From: an uncultured Legionella sp.
Lineage (GTDB): Bacteria; Pseudomonadota; Gammaproteobacteria; Legionellales; Legionellaceae
Assembly (NCBI RefSeq): GCF_937871865.1
Contig: NZ_CALMPD010000088.1
Span: forward strand, 1 to 32,416
Direction: 5' to 3'
DNA length: 32,416 nucleotides
How positions within the stretch are numbered: position 1 is the stretch's first letter; the number at the start of each line of letters is the position of its first letter. Below, piece by piece: positions 11,955 to 20,917 of the stretch. Under the pieces are notes generated by a model. The model was not told where the DNA came from. It did no database searches and worked only from the letters and a program-made list of their open reading frames with translations. Made by a program: the position numbers and the translations under genes.

Positions 11955-13190
11955 TTAATGAGCGTCCAAGCCCAAAATTCCATTTATCTGCAATATTGCT
12001 TTATGATAATCCATATGAGCCTGCTGATAATGTCGTTCCTCTTCAAACAAAGCATTAAGAGCAGTAGATAATTCAATGTAGGTATATCGTCCCATTTGAT
12101 ATCCTTCTTTTGCAACATTCAATGATTTACGCGCCAAAGGCAACAATGAGTCTGTAACCAGATCGGCTTCAAATCGCCCTTGCTCAGCCTGCAAAAAAGC
12201 TAAGTATAAATTTTGCCGCACATCCAGTTTTGTTCCTTGCAATTCATGCACCATTTGGGTGTATTCAGCCTCAGCAGTGACAATTTTACCTTGATTGCGA
12301 TCAAATGTTGGTAATTGAGAAGAGGCTGAAACTACTGCAGCATTACTGTCATCATCAGAAAAATGTCGGCCTCCCAATTGAATGTTCAAATCAGGCCACA
12401 CAGCTTTCTTTACCGCGGTAATCGTTGAGCGCTTTGCATTTGCCTGCAATTGCTTTGCCAAAAGCCATGGGCTTTGCTGTATTTTGCCCATGAGTTGAGG
12501 CCAAACCCAACGAGGATGCTTTAACCCTTGTTCTGTCAGGCGCTGCTCCACTCTTAAACCACGCCCCATATAACGAGCTAATTTAGCACGTTCCATCAAA
12601 GCATCTCTTCTTGCTTTCTCTTTTTGAATACGAACCTCTCCCAATCGTATCTGTGCCAAACGTAAATCAAGCTCTGCTCCAGCACCTGCTGTAACGCGCC
12701 GTTGGATCGCAGTCACAATATCTTGATTCATCTTGGTCAATTTTTTTGTTACCAGATGCCATTGCTCCGCATACAATGCATCAATATAAGCGTTCCCCAC
12801 AGCAATATAAAGCGTCGATTTCTGTACTTTAATCCAGGCAAGCGATGCTAAATAATCAGCATAAGTGGCTTTTTGCAAGTAATGTAAACGATGCCCCAAA
12901 GGAATGGGTTGAGTAATAGACAGGGTCGTTTCTGCTGATTCATAACCTGAATAGGCTCCCGAACCGCCAATATTTTCAGCAGTCAGCTCCAACTGTGGGT
13001 TTGGATAAAGCTTACTCTGAATAAAAAAACCTTTCATCGCCTGAGCTTTATCTATCTCTGCCTGCAATTCAGGATTGTTCTGATAGGCCACGCTCAGCGC
13101 TTGCTCAAACGTTAAAGTCGTATTGGCATGAATGCCATAAGACATCAGGCTAATCAAATGCATGATGATGACGTATGAAAAAATGCGCAT
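11955..13190 (-). CDS. helC: Outer-membrane efflux protein HelC (CzcC/TolC-like)
   Basis: This 411-aa protein has an N-terminal signal peptide (about 1-22, MRIFSYVIIMHLISLMSYGI), then LTFEQALSVAYQNNPELQAE, the typical opening of the TolC-type OEP repeat. The second repeat starts near 210 and contains a long helical stretch rich in Ala, Gln and Glu. It would form the outer-membrane exit duct of the HelCBA pump. It is first in the operon. GGGAAG lies shortly before the ATG. The promoter must lie in 13191-13267, beside a palindromic element. A TACTAT -10-like box is visible there, without a good -35, so an activator may be needed. Confidence 0.85.
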   Translation of the reverse strand: MRIFSYVIIMHLISLMSYGIHANTTLTFEQALSVAYQNNPELQAEIDKAQAMKGFFIQSKLYPNPQLELTAENIGGSGAYSGYESAETTLSITQPIPLGHRLHYLQKATYADYLASLAWIKVQKSTLYIAVGNAYIDALYAEQWHLVTKKLTKMNQDIVTAIQRRVTAGAGAELDLRLAQIRLGEVRIQKEKARRDALMERAKLARYMGRGLRVEQRLTEQGLKHPRWVWPQLMGKIQQSPWLLAKQLQANAKRSTITAVKKAVWPDLNIQLGGRHFSDDDSNAAVVSASSQLPTFDRNQGKIVTAEAEYTQMVHELQGTKLDVRQNLYLAFLQAEQGRFEADLVTDSLLPLARKSLNVAKEGYQMGRYTYIELSTALNALFEEERHYQQAHMDYHKAILQINGILGLDAH

Positions 13191-13267
13191 TCACTTCCCT
13201 TTCTCTTACATAGAAATCTAAAAACTAAATGTAGTGGACAACACTATAGTACCTAAGCCCTGGCTCT

Positions 13268-13386
13268 ACCGCCATTAAGTGAATAACAGTACGTCATCCT
13301 GAGGAGCTGGCGACGAAGATCTCCCGGGATTCAGGAGATCCTTCGCTACGCTCAGGATGATCTACTGTTATTAACTTTACGGCAGT
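13268..13386. mobile_element. MITE-like palindromic element, copy 1
   Basis: This 119-bp non-coding element is an imperfect palindrome along its whole length. Its ends pair as ACCGCC...GGCAGT. AATAACAGTA (left) matches TACTGTTATT (right), and TCATCCTGAG matches CTCAGGATGA. The core GGAGATCCTTCGC mirrors GCGACGAAGATCTCC. It closely resembles copy 2 at 17685. No clear target duplication is seen. It lies between divergent helC and the RND adaptor gene, next to both promoters, so it could affect their expression. Confidence 0.7.
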
Positions 13387-13536
13387 GAGTCCTAATACAT
13401 ATACTTTCATATATTGATTCAATTGCCTATACCCATTTCTGACAATCCCACACCTTGCGGTCTAAAGTGACTCAATACTGAACAACAATTTGAATGCAGT
13501 GCAACAAAATCTGTTTAATTCAGACTCAATTTCATG

Positions 13537-13560
13537 ATATGGTACAACATCTCACCATAT
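13537..13560. promoter_or_regulatory. Possible operator dyad before the RND adaptor gene
   Basis: ATATGGT (13537-13543) and ACCATAT (13554-13560) form a perfect inverted repeat with a 10-bp gap, ending 10 bp before the adaptor ATG. This could be a repressor site or a leader hairpin hiding the start codon. TTGAAT-18-TTTAAT just upstream is a weak promoter candidate. No local regulator is adjacent. Confidence 0.35.
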
Positions 13561-13570
13561 TCTTAATTAA

Positions 13571-14656
13571 ATGGTTATTAACGTGTTGAACAAAATATTT
13601 CATCGGACCAGCTGGCAATCCAAATACCACTGGAAATGGATTGCTTTAGGCCTGGTTATTACCATGCCCATTATTTTAATCAGCAGATTTTTTTCCCATT
13701 CAGCGGAGCAAACACCCGTTAATCCCAACAAAATGGTTGAAGTCGAAATAGTAAAAACCCAAAAATTTCAACAAAGTATAAAACTTTTAGGAATAATTCA
13801 TCCCAAACATACTACCGTATTGGTTTCGAAGGGAACAGGAATGTTAGATGAATTGATTCCGACTGGCCAAAAAGTTAAAAAAGGTACGTTAATTGCCAAA
13901 ATAGTGAACCCTGACATTGAAAAAAACCTGCAGCTGTCACTAAGCGCCGAAACCCTTGCTAAAGCTCAATTTGACCGTTTCAACCCGTTGTTAAAAACTG
14001 GCTTTGTCAGCCCCAAGGAAGTTGAAGAAAAGAAACAAGCTTGGCTGGTCGCCCAAAAGGAATTATCAAAAACCAAAATTGAATTGGATAATTTGCGTTT
14101 TTACGCCCCATTTGACGGCATTATAGGAGCATATAAAAAACGAGAAGGTTCAGAAATAAACCAGGGAGAGGCTGTTGTTTCGATTTATGATCCCAGTTCA
14201 CTGGTTGTTGATCTTGATGTACCGTGCAGCAACCTGACGGGACTTAATGAAGGACAAGCAGTACGTGTTCTTGGTAAAGAGTATACCCTGACTCATTTAC
14301 AAAAAATGATCGATGAACATACTCATATGTGCCCTGCCGATGTAGATATTCAATGCGATACCTGTCTTTTAGGTACTACAGTAAATGTCGATTTAATTGT
14401 TGCTGAACAACAAAACACCATAGTAATACCCTTCCAGGCCCTCTTTCTCAGAAACAGCGAACCTTTTGTTTATATTGTGGAGCAAGAAAAAGTAACCTTG
14501 GTCCCTGTAAAAACGGGTATGAAAGAACAGGATAAAATTGAAATTACAGAAGGCTTAAAGCCAGGCCAACAACTCATTATCAAAGGTCAGGAACGGCTTT
14601 ATCCTGAAATGGTTGTCGATATTTATCGGCCAACCGCTGTAGTCAACAACGGCTGA
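13571..14656 (+). CDS. RND efflux periplasmic adaptor (membrane fusion protein)
   Basis: This 361-aa adaptor has an N-terminal membrane anchor (about 22-40). Lipoyl-type halves follow, around VSKGTGMLDELIPTGQKVKK (86-104) and FYAPFDGIIGAYKKREGSEI (177-196), separated by a helical hairpin. Beta-barrel and membrane-proximal domains complete it. It would couple the permease encoded 5 bp downstream to an outer-membrane channel, which this operon does not encode. Unusually, the barrel region carries HTHMC, then CDTC, giving His250, His252, Cys254, Cys262 and Cys265, plus Cys219. Such Cys/His clusters are not usual in AcrA-like adaptors and may bind a metal. No strong ribosome binding site precedes the ATG. 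Confidence 0.85.
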   Translation: MVINVLNKIFHRTSWQSKYHWKWIALGLVITMPIILISRFFSHSAEQTPVNPNKMVEVEIVKTQKFQQSIKLLGIIHPKHTTVLVSKGTGMLDELIPTGQKVKKGTLIAKIVNPDIEKNLQLSLSAETLAKAQFDRFNPLLKTGFVSPKEVEEKKQAWLVAQKELSKTKIELDNLRFYAPFDGIIGAYKKREGSEINQGEAVVSIYDPSSLVVDLDVPCSNLTGLNEGQAVRVLGKEYTLTHLQKMIDEHTHMCPADVDIQCDTCLLGTTVNVDLIVAEQQNTIVIPFQALFLRNSEPFVYIVEQEKVTLVPVKTGMKEQDKIEITEGLKPGQQLIIKGQERLYPEMVVDIYRPTAVVNNG

Positions 14657-14661
14657 TTCTC

Positions 14662-17600
14662 ATGAAACTAACCAGCTACTTCATTAAACATCCTGTTTCC
14701 GCAATCATTCTGAATTGCATGATTATAGTTATAGGTATCCTCTGTTTTCATAACTTATCAGTTCGTGAATATCCAAACATCAGCTTTCCTACGATTACGG
14801 TCAGCGCCAACTATCCGAACGCTAGTCCTGATCTGGTCGAAACCTCTGTAACCAATATTCTAGAGGACAGACTAGCAGGTATTGAAGGCCTTGAAACAAT
14901 CACCTCGCAATCCTACGCAGGCAGTGCACAAATTACTTTATTGTTCCGTGCCGGAACATCCATGGATAGAGCACTAAGTGCTACCCAAGATGCTGTAGGA
15001 CTTGCCAAAGCTCTCTTACCCAGCGAAGTAAAACCACCGTTTGTTGAGCGAAAACGCAAATCCAACGGATTGCCTTTTATCGGAATCGCTTTAGAATCTT
15101 CTGTTCGAGGTTTTGGTGAACTGACTCACTACGCCAATCTTAATTTAAAAAATGTGTTTCGCAGTGTGCAAGGAGTTGCCTCAGTAGAAGTATGGGGGCA
15201 GCCCTATACCTATAACATCAGCCTGGAACCAGACAAACTCTATTCATTTGGGGTCAACGCAGATGAAGTAGTGAGTTCCCTGTCCAGAAGCCGCGTCTCG
15301 CTACCAGCCGGTAATTACAGAGATAAAATACCCAGTACGCTGCAATCAGAACCTAGAAGTCAGGAAGATTATGAAAATCTGCTGATTAAATCAACGAATC
15401 ACCATCCAATATTATTAAAATCCATTGCTAAAGTAGCACTGGAAACTGACAACACTCAGATGAGAGTCAGAGTTAATGGACATGCCGGATTAGTTCTATC
15501 TATAAACCGAGCCAATGATGCCAATCCCATTGATGTATCCAGAGAGATACGCAAAACAATAAGTGATTTACAACATGGATTGCCTGATGATTTAAAAGTT
15601 AATGTCATTGTTGATCAATCTGATTTTATCAATGCCTCCATCAAAAACATACGTTCATCCATCACTGAAGCGATAGTTCTGGTATTGGTTATTGTCTTTC
15701 TGTTTTTGCGTAACTTAAGAGCGACTCTGATTCCTTTGGTTACCATCCCAATCTCATTGCTAGGTTCACTCTTGTTTCTCAAGATATTTGGCTTTTCAAT
15801 AAACCTGATGACCTTACTCGCCATGGTGCTGGCCATTGGTTTGGTTGTAGACGATGCCATTATCGTATTGGAAAATATCTGGAGACATATTGAACATGGC
15901 TTAACGCCTTTAGAAGCAGCCTTAAAAGGAGCACGAGAAATAGGCTTTGCCATTGTGGCCATGACCTTTACTTTAGCCAGTGTGTATCTGCCCATTGCCT
16001 TTATGCAAGGAATGTTAGGACAGCTCTTTATTGAGTTTGCCGTAGCCCTGGCCGGCAGCGTCTTTATTTCAGGAATTGTTGCGCTGACTCTATCACCCTT
16101 GATGTGCGCCCATTTTCTTAAAAGTGATTCTAAAAACTGTTTTCCTCAAGTAGACCATTTCCTGGAGCAATTATCTCAAAACTACGCCAAAGCACTTAAA
16201 GTTATTGTCCGTCATCAGAAAATCACCTGCTCCATAGCCCTTCTCTCCATCATTTCCAGCATCACTTTATATAATATCATCGGACATGAAACTGCTCCCA
16301 AGGAGGACCGAGGGCTTATTGGTGTTTATACTGCCCCCGTTACCGGAGAACACATCGATGAGCTGGATACAAAAGTGTCAAATCTGGAACAAACCGTCAA
16401 TAAGATTTCTGAATCAGATAACAAACTCACGTTCATCGGTGATTGGGGAGCCAGCATTGTACTTCCTCTCAAACCTCATTCTCAAAGAACTCGCTCTGCC
16501 CGTGAGATAGTAGAACAACTCAAACCCGCATTCGATCATTTGCCCTCTATAGATCCACACGTATGGAGCTGGGATACCGGATTACCGGGCATTGATAATG
16601 CAGGCAGCGGAGCAGAACTAACCTTGGTTATTTCAACCCCAGACAGTTATAGAGAACTCTTTAATCACGTTGAAAAATTAAAAGCAGTACTTGATAAAAG
16701 CAAACAATTTGAATCAACCAGTTATGATCTTCGTCTTGATACCATGGGTTATTCAATCGACATGGATCAAAATCAGATAGCAAAACTGGGACTGACACCC
16801 AGTCAGGTCGCTAAAACCATAGAAGTATTTTTTAGTGGCGATAAATCACAAAATTTTGAAAAAAATGGCGTTCTTTACAATCTGACGATAAAAGGCGTTA
16901 CCTCACCCTGGACTCTCAACGAACTGTATCTGACCAATGCAGAAGGAAAACGGATTTCCCTTGGCGCAATGGCCCAGATGACTCCCAAAGCTCAGCCGGC
17001 AACACTGGATCACTATCAACAAATGCGGTCAACAACCCTACATATCCAGCTCAATAAAAAAGACTCCATGCCCCATAGTATTGAACAAGCATGGAATGCG
17101 GCTAAAACAGAATTGCCACAGCATTATAAACTAACCTGGACGGGTGCTGCTAAGACTTATTTTGAATCCTCAAATGCCATGTTGTTTTTACTCTTCTTGT
17201 CTTTAGCATTTATCTACGCCATTTTAGCCACTCAATTCCAAAGCTTCATTGATCCTCTGATTATTTTAATTACCGTACCTTTAGCATGCTCAGGTGCGCT
17301 ACTTTTTACCTACATCTTTGACCAAACATTGAATATTTATACCCAGGTTGGCTTAATTACTTTAATTGGCTTAATCAGTAAGCATGGAATTTTAATTGTG
17401 GAATTTGCCAATCAACTGCATCAGAATGGCGCCTCCATCACCGATGCAATTCAAAAAGCCGCCATGTTGCGACTAAGACCCGTATTGATGACAACAGGCG
17501 CAATGGTTTTTGGTGCAATACCACTGGTGTTATCCCACGATGCAGGCGCCGAATCCCGACATGCAATAGGAACTGTTTTAATCGGTGGATTGTGTCTAGG

Positions 17601-17700
17601 TACGTTGTTTACTTTATTTGTCTTGCCAGTGGTTTACAACGTGATCAAACAAGGGACGAAAAACGAGGGGCCAACACATCACCCACTACCATTAAGTTAA
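14662..17700 (+). CDS. RND multidrug efflux permease (HAE1 type)
   Basis: At 1012 aa this is a complete inner-membrane RND proton antiporter. TM4 carries LVVDDAIIVLEN with the Asp397-Asp398 pair of AcrB-like drug pumps. The relay Lys is in LISKHGILIVEFAN near 920, and [10 protein letters not shown] follows. The DD pair, in place of the DxxxxxD pattern of HelA, places it in the hydrophobe/drug branch. It is translationally coupled to the adaptor. The last residues (LPLS) and the TAA stop come from an inserted palindromic element at 17685. Without it the gene would end in THHPA-stop, so the pump is essentially intact. Confidence 0.88.
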   Translation: MKLTSYFIKHPVSAIILNCMIIVIGILCFHNLSVREYPNISFPTITVSANYPNASPDLVETSVTNILEDRLAGIEGLETITSQSYAGSAQITLLFRAGTSMDRALSATQDAVGLAKALLPSEVKPPFVERKRKSNGLPFIGIALESSVRGFGELTHYANLNLKNVFRSVQGVASVEVWGQPYTYNISLEPDKLYSFGVNADEVVSSLSRSRVSLPAGNYRDKIPSTLQSEPRSQEDYENLLIKSTNHHPILLKSIAKVALETDNTQMRVRVNGHAGLVLSINRANDANPIDVSREIRKTISDLQHGLPDDLKVNVIVDQSDFINASIKNIRSSITEAIVLVLVIVFLFLRNLRATLIPLVTIPISLLGSLLFLKIFGFSINLMTLLAMVLAIGLVVDDAIIVLENIWRHIEHGLTPLEAALKGAREIGFAIVAMTFTLASVYLPIAFMQGMLGQLFIEFAVALAGSVFISGIVALTLSPLMCAHFLKSDSKNCFPQVDHFLEQLSQNYAKALKVIVRHQKITCSIALLSIISSITLYNIIGHETAPKEDRGLIGVYTAPVTGEHIDELDTKVSNLEQTVNKISESDNKLTFIGDWGASIVLPLKPHSQRTRSAREIVEQLKPAFDHLPSIDPHVWSWDTGLPGIDNAGSGAELTLVISTPDSYRELFNHVEKLKAVLDKSKQFESTSYDLRLDTMGYSIDMDQNQIAKLGLTPSQVAKTIEVFFSGDKSQNFEKNGVLYNLTIKGVTSPWTLNELYLTNAEGKRISLGAMAQMTPKAQPATLDHYQQMRSTTLHIQLNKKDSMPHSIEQAWNAAKTELPQHYKLTWTGAAKTYFESSNAMLFLLFLSLAFIYAILATQFQSFIDPLIILITVPLACSGALLFTYIFDQTLNIYTQVGLITLIGLISKHGILIVEFANQLHQNGASITDAIQKAAMLRLRPVLMTTGAMVFGAIPLVLSHDAGAESRHAIGTVLIGGLCLGTLFTLFVLPVVYNVIKQGTKNEGPTHHPLPLS
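17674..17684 (+). repeat. Target-site duplication, left copy
   Basis: ACACATCACCC occurs here and again at 17810-17820, directly flanking the palindromic element between them. An exact 11-bp direct repeat on both sides is what insertion by a transposase leaves behind. Confidence 0.75.
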
Positions 17701-17809
17701 GGATTTGGCCGTCATCCAGAGGAGCTAGCGACGAAGGATCTCCCTGGATTCAGGAGATCCTTCGCCATGCTCAGGATGACGTACTTTTCTTAACTTAATG
17801 GCAGTGAAC
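17685..17809. mobile_element. MITE-like palindromic element, copy 2, with target duplication
   Basis: This 125-bp element has terminal inverted repeats ACTACCATTAAGTTAA (17685-17700) and its near-perfect complement TTAACTTAATGGCAGT (17790-17805), followed by GAAC. The centre is a strong palindrome: GACGAAGGATCTCC against GGAGATCCTTCGC. It matches copy 1 (13268-13386) through most of its length. It has no coding capacity, so it must have been moved by a transposase in trans. It carries the stop codon of the upstream permease gene, and its hairpin may also end transcription there. Confidence 0.8.
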
Positions 17810-17820
17810 ACACATCACCC
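17810..17820 (+). repeat. Target-site duplication, right copy
   Basis: Second copy of ACACATCACCC. It is followed by AGCGTAA, which supplies the ancestral last codon and stop of the permease gene when the element and one duplicate are removed. Confidence 0.75.
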
Positions 17821-17832
17821 AGCGTAATTCCA

Positions 17833-18198
17833 TTAATAATCTCGCTTCTGAGTACGAAGATGAAGTCGATTGCAGGCATCAAGAATTTCTCTAATACAAT
17901 CGTAATGGTCATCTAAATGAAAAAGACTAAATTGCCTATATACATCATGGTGATCAGTCTCAAGTGAGCACGAAGTATGGGTGCTTGAGGCACCATTCTT
18001 CTCATCAAAAATATCGATTTTATAGATAATATTCCCTTCTTTATAAATATAGCATTGGGTATTTTGATTATCCAGAAATTCTGAATGCAAGAATCCCATG
18101 TTAAAACAGGGACAGGAAAAAAGATCGATAGGCCCCAGGAAAAACAATAAAAATACGGTACTGTATAACACCCTGGAGTATTTTTTAATGCAACGCAT
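17833..18198 (-). CDS. Small exported Cys-rich hypothetical protein
   Basis: The product is 121 aa from ATG 18198, or 123 aa from ATG 18204. A hydrophobic segment (about 9-25, LYSTVFLLFFLGPIDLF) ends at SCPC, so it is a signal peptide and possibly a weak lipobox (LFSC). The mature part is rich in Cys, His and Asp (CYIYKEGN, THTSC, DHHDVYRQ). I do not recognise a family. AGGGA lies 5 nt before 18198, while AAAGGAGG lies 11 nt before 18204. It is on the same strand as the CRISPR array and just beyond its leader-distal end, so array transcripts could run into it. Confidence 0.6.
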   Translation of the reverse strand: MRCIKKYSRVLYSTVFLLFFLGPIDLFSCPCFNMGFLHSEFLDNQNTQCYIYKEGNIIYKIDIFDEKNGASSTHTSCSLETDHHDVYRQFSLFHLDDHYDCIREILDACNRLHLRTQKRDY

Positions 18199-18204
18199 AC
18201 TCAT

Positions 18205-18331
18205 CCCTGATTGAGCCTCCTTTGTTTAATTGTAGACCATTAATGTAGACAAAGAAGGCTTACAATAATCAAAACGTCAAGCCAACCAAAAGCTTTGGAT
18301 GAGCGCCAGGAAAAATTATTATCTTGATATC
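18205..18331. other. Spacer between array end and small ORF
   Basis: This AT-rich stretch lies beyond the leader-distal end of the array. It contains CCAAAAGCTTTGG, a small palindrome, but no T-tract hairpin that would clearly end array transcription. It may hold the promoter of the leftward small ORF. Confidence 0.4.
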
Positions 18332-18359
18332 GTTTGGTGCTGCCTATACGGCAGTGAAC
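18332..18359 (-). repeat. Degenerate leader-distal terminal repeat
   Basis: On the minus strand it begins GTTCACTGCCGTATAGGCAG, then CACCAAAC instead of CTTAGAAA. The hairpin is intact but the crRNA handle is lost, the usual decay at the trailer end. Its first base is G, as in the usual I-F repeat consensus, whereas all other repeats here start with A. Confidence 0.9.
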
Positions 18360-19259
18360 CCCCATTCATGCTCACAATAGTTATCAATCATTTTCTAAGC
18401 TACCTATACGGCAGTGAATACTGTGGGTCTTGCCACTGCATGTGATGTTCTTTTCTAAGCTGCCTATACGGCAGTGAATCCTGGTCAATACATACACTTA
18501 GTTGTTCTAATTTTCTAAGCTGCCTATACGGCAGTGAATGACCACTTGAGCAGCTGCTTGTTGTCATATCTTTTCTAAGCTGCCTATACGGCAGTGAATA
18601 TGAGATAGGCGACGTTGTAAAAGGAGATGCTTTTCTAAGCTGCCTATACGGCAGTGAATTTATTCTTGATTGAATCGATTCCGTTACCATTTTTCTAAGC
18701 TGCCTATACGGCAGTGAATACAAAAAAAGTATTTTCAGGGCTGGATTGACATTTCTAAGCTGCCTATACGGCAGTGAATATCCCGCTTCGATTAAGCCCT
18801 GTTCGATTATATTTCTAAGCTGCCTATACGGCAGTGAATAACATAAACGTAAATGCGGAGGAATTTAAGATTTTCTAAGCTGCCTATACGGCAGTGAATA
18901 TGATGGGCAATATACACTTCGTCCATTATATTTTCTAAGCTGCCTATACGGCAGTGAATGCGATGGGACAATTGCGTGGCTTACGGATATTTTTCTAAGC
19001 TGCCTATACGGCAGTGAATAAGATTTTATGCCTATTGTTGGCCCTTTAGTTTTTCTAAGCTGCCTATACGGCAGTGAATAATCTCTTTATTAAGAACAGC
19101 TTGCTCACCAATTTCTAAGCTGCCTATACGGCAGTGAATCCCCTTCTATCCTCATGTATAGTTCCACGTGATTTCTAAGCTGCCTATACGGCAGTGAATA
19201 TATAGCTTGCTCACCGAGATGCGAAAGCTCTTTTCTAAGCTGCCTATACGGCAGTGAAT

Positions 19260-19280
19260 TAAGTATCATTTTGAATCTTG
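19260..19280 (-). other. Short 21-nt spacer (spacer 76)
   Basis: This is the only spacer well below 32 nt; both flanking repeats are complete. It probably reflects an 11-nt deletion within the spacer or an aberrant integration. Confidence 0.9.
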
Positions 19281-20870
19281 TTTCTAAGCTGCCTATACGG
19301 CAGTGAATACTTAAGTAAGTTTTCTTTGCGTGTTCCTTGTTTTCTAAGCTGCCTATACGGCAGTGAATCTAAACAGAAGGAGGAATCAATTCAAGTATTG
19401 TTTCTAAGCTGCCTATACGGCAGTGAATATGAAAAAAGATGTTTCAAATTAACGAGTTTTTTTCTAAGCTGCCTATACGGCAGTGAATATAGCCTCCTTA
19501 ATTGGGGGCTTCTTTATTAATTTCTAAGCTGCCTATACGGCAGTGAATCCCTGCAATTGCCCAATCTTCCTCTAAGTAATTTTCTAAGCTGCCTATACGG
19601 CAGTGAATGTCATCGTATCTAAAACAAGGTGTTATACTTTTTTCTAAGCTGCCTATACGGCAGTGAATGCTAAATATGGTAGAGGACATCTGCACACAAA
19701 TTTCTAAGCTGCCTATACGGCAGTGAATAAGGACTGCCCCCAATTATTAAATCTACTTTATTTTCTAAGCTGCCTATACGGCAGTGAATGAATGGTACAG
19801 TTAGGTTTAAAATGGGCGAATTTTCTAAGCTGCCTATACGGCAGTGAATACATGTTGTTATTGTTTCTTCACTAATAATGTTTTCTAAGCTGCCTATACG
19901 GCAGTGAATATTTTGATGTTAAGATTCGTTATTTTGCTTGTTTTCTAAGCTGCCTATACGGCAGTGAATCATTTGAGCGAAAACGACCAGTAACTAAACT
20001 TTTTCTAAGCTGCCTATACGGCAGTGAATTCAAATCGTTTGTTGAACATTCAATTATTATTTTTCTAAGCTGCCTATACGGCAGTGAATGCTCAGTGAGG
20101 ACAGCATACTTAAAAATACATTTTCTAAGCTGCCTATACGGCAGTGAATATTCTATTATAAACCAAAGAGTTACTGGGTACTTTCTAAGCTGCCTATACG
20201 GCAGTGAATTTATATTAGACTCCTCATTTGGTGCCGTGGAATTTCTAAGCTGCCTATACGGCAGTGAATAAGGAAAAGAAGTAGCTAGAAGATTTCTTGG
20301 ATTTCTAAGCTGCCTATACGGCAGTGAATAGAGTTCGGAGGGTACGAAGATTTAATACATCTTTCTAAGCTGCCTATACGGCAGTGAATCATCAGGAACA
20401 CCAGACATTACATTCTGAGAATTTCTAAGCTGCCTATACGGCAGTGAATAAATCAATTGAAACAGAATACTTAACTTTCCGATTTCTAAGCTGCCTATAC
20501 GGCAGTGAATTAATAATCCCTTTGCGCTCACGGAAACTGAATTTTCTAAGCTGCCTATACGGCAGTGAATAAGGCAAAAAATGCTGTTAAAAAGCATTTT
20601 GATTTCTAAGCTGCCTATACGGCAGTGAATGGGCTAAAGTTACTTCGGACGGTTCATGTTTCTTTCTAAGCTGCCTATACGGCAGTGAATGCGTACGCTA
20701 AGGATCCCGGTTATTGGGAACATTTCTAAGCTGCCTATACGGCAGTGAATACAGGCGCACCCGGATCATTAAAGCTTTGGTATTTCTAAGCTGCCTATAC
20801 GGCAGTGAATATACGACAGGACTAATCGATGAAGACTATCAATTTCTAAGCTGCCTATACGGCAGTGAAT

Positions 20871-20917
<47 letters not shown>

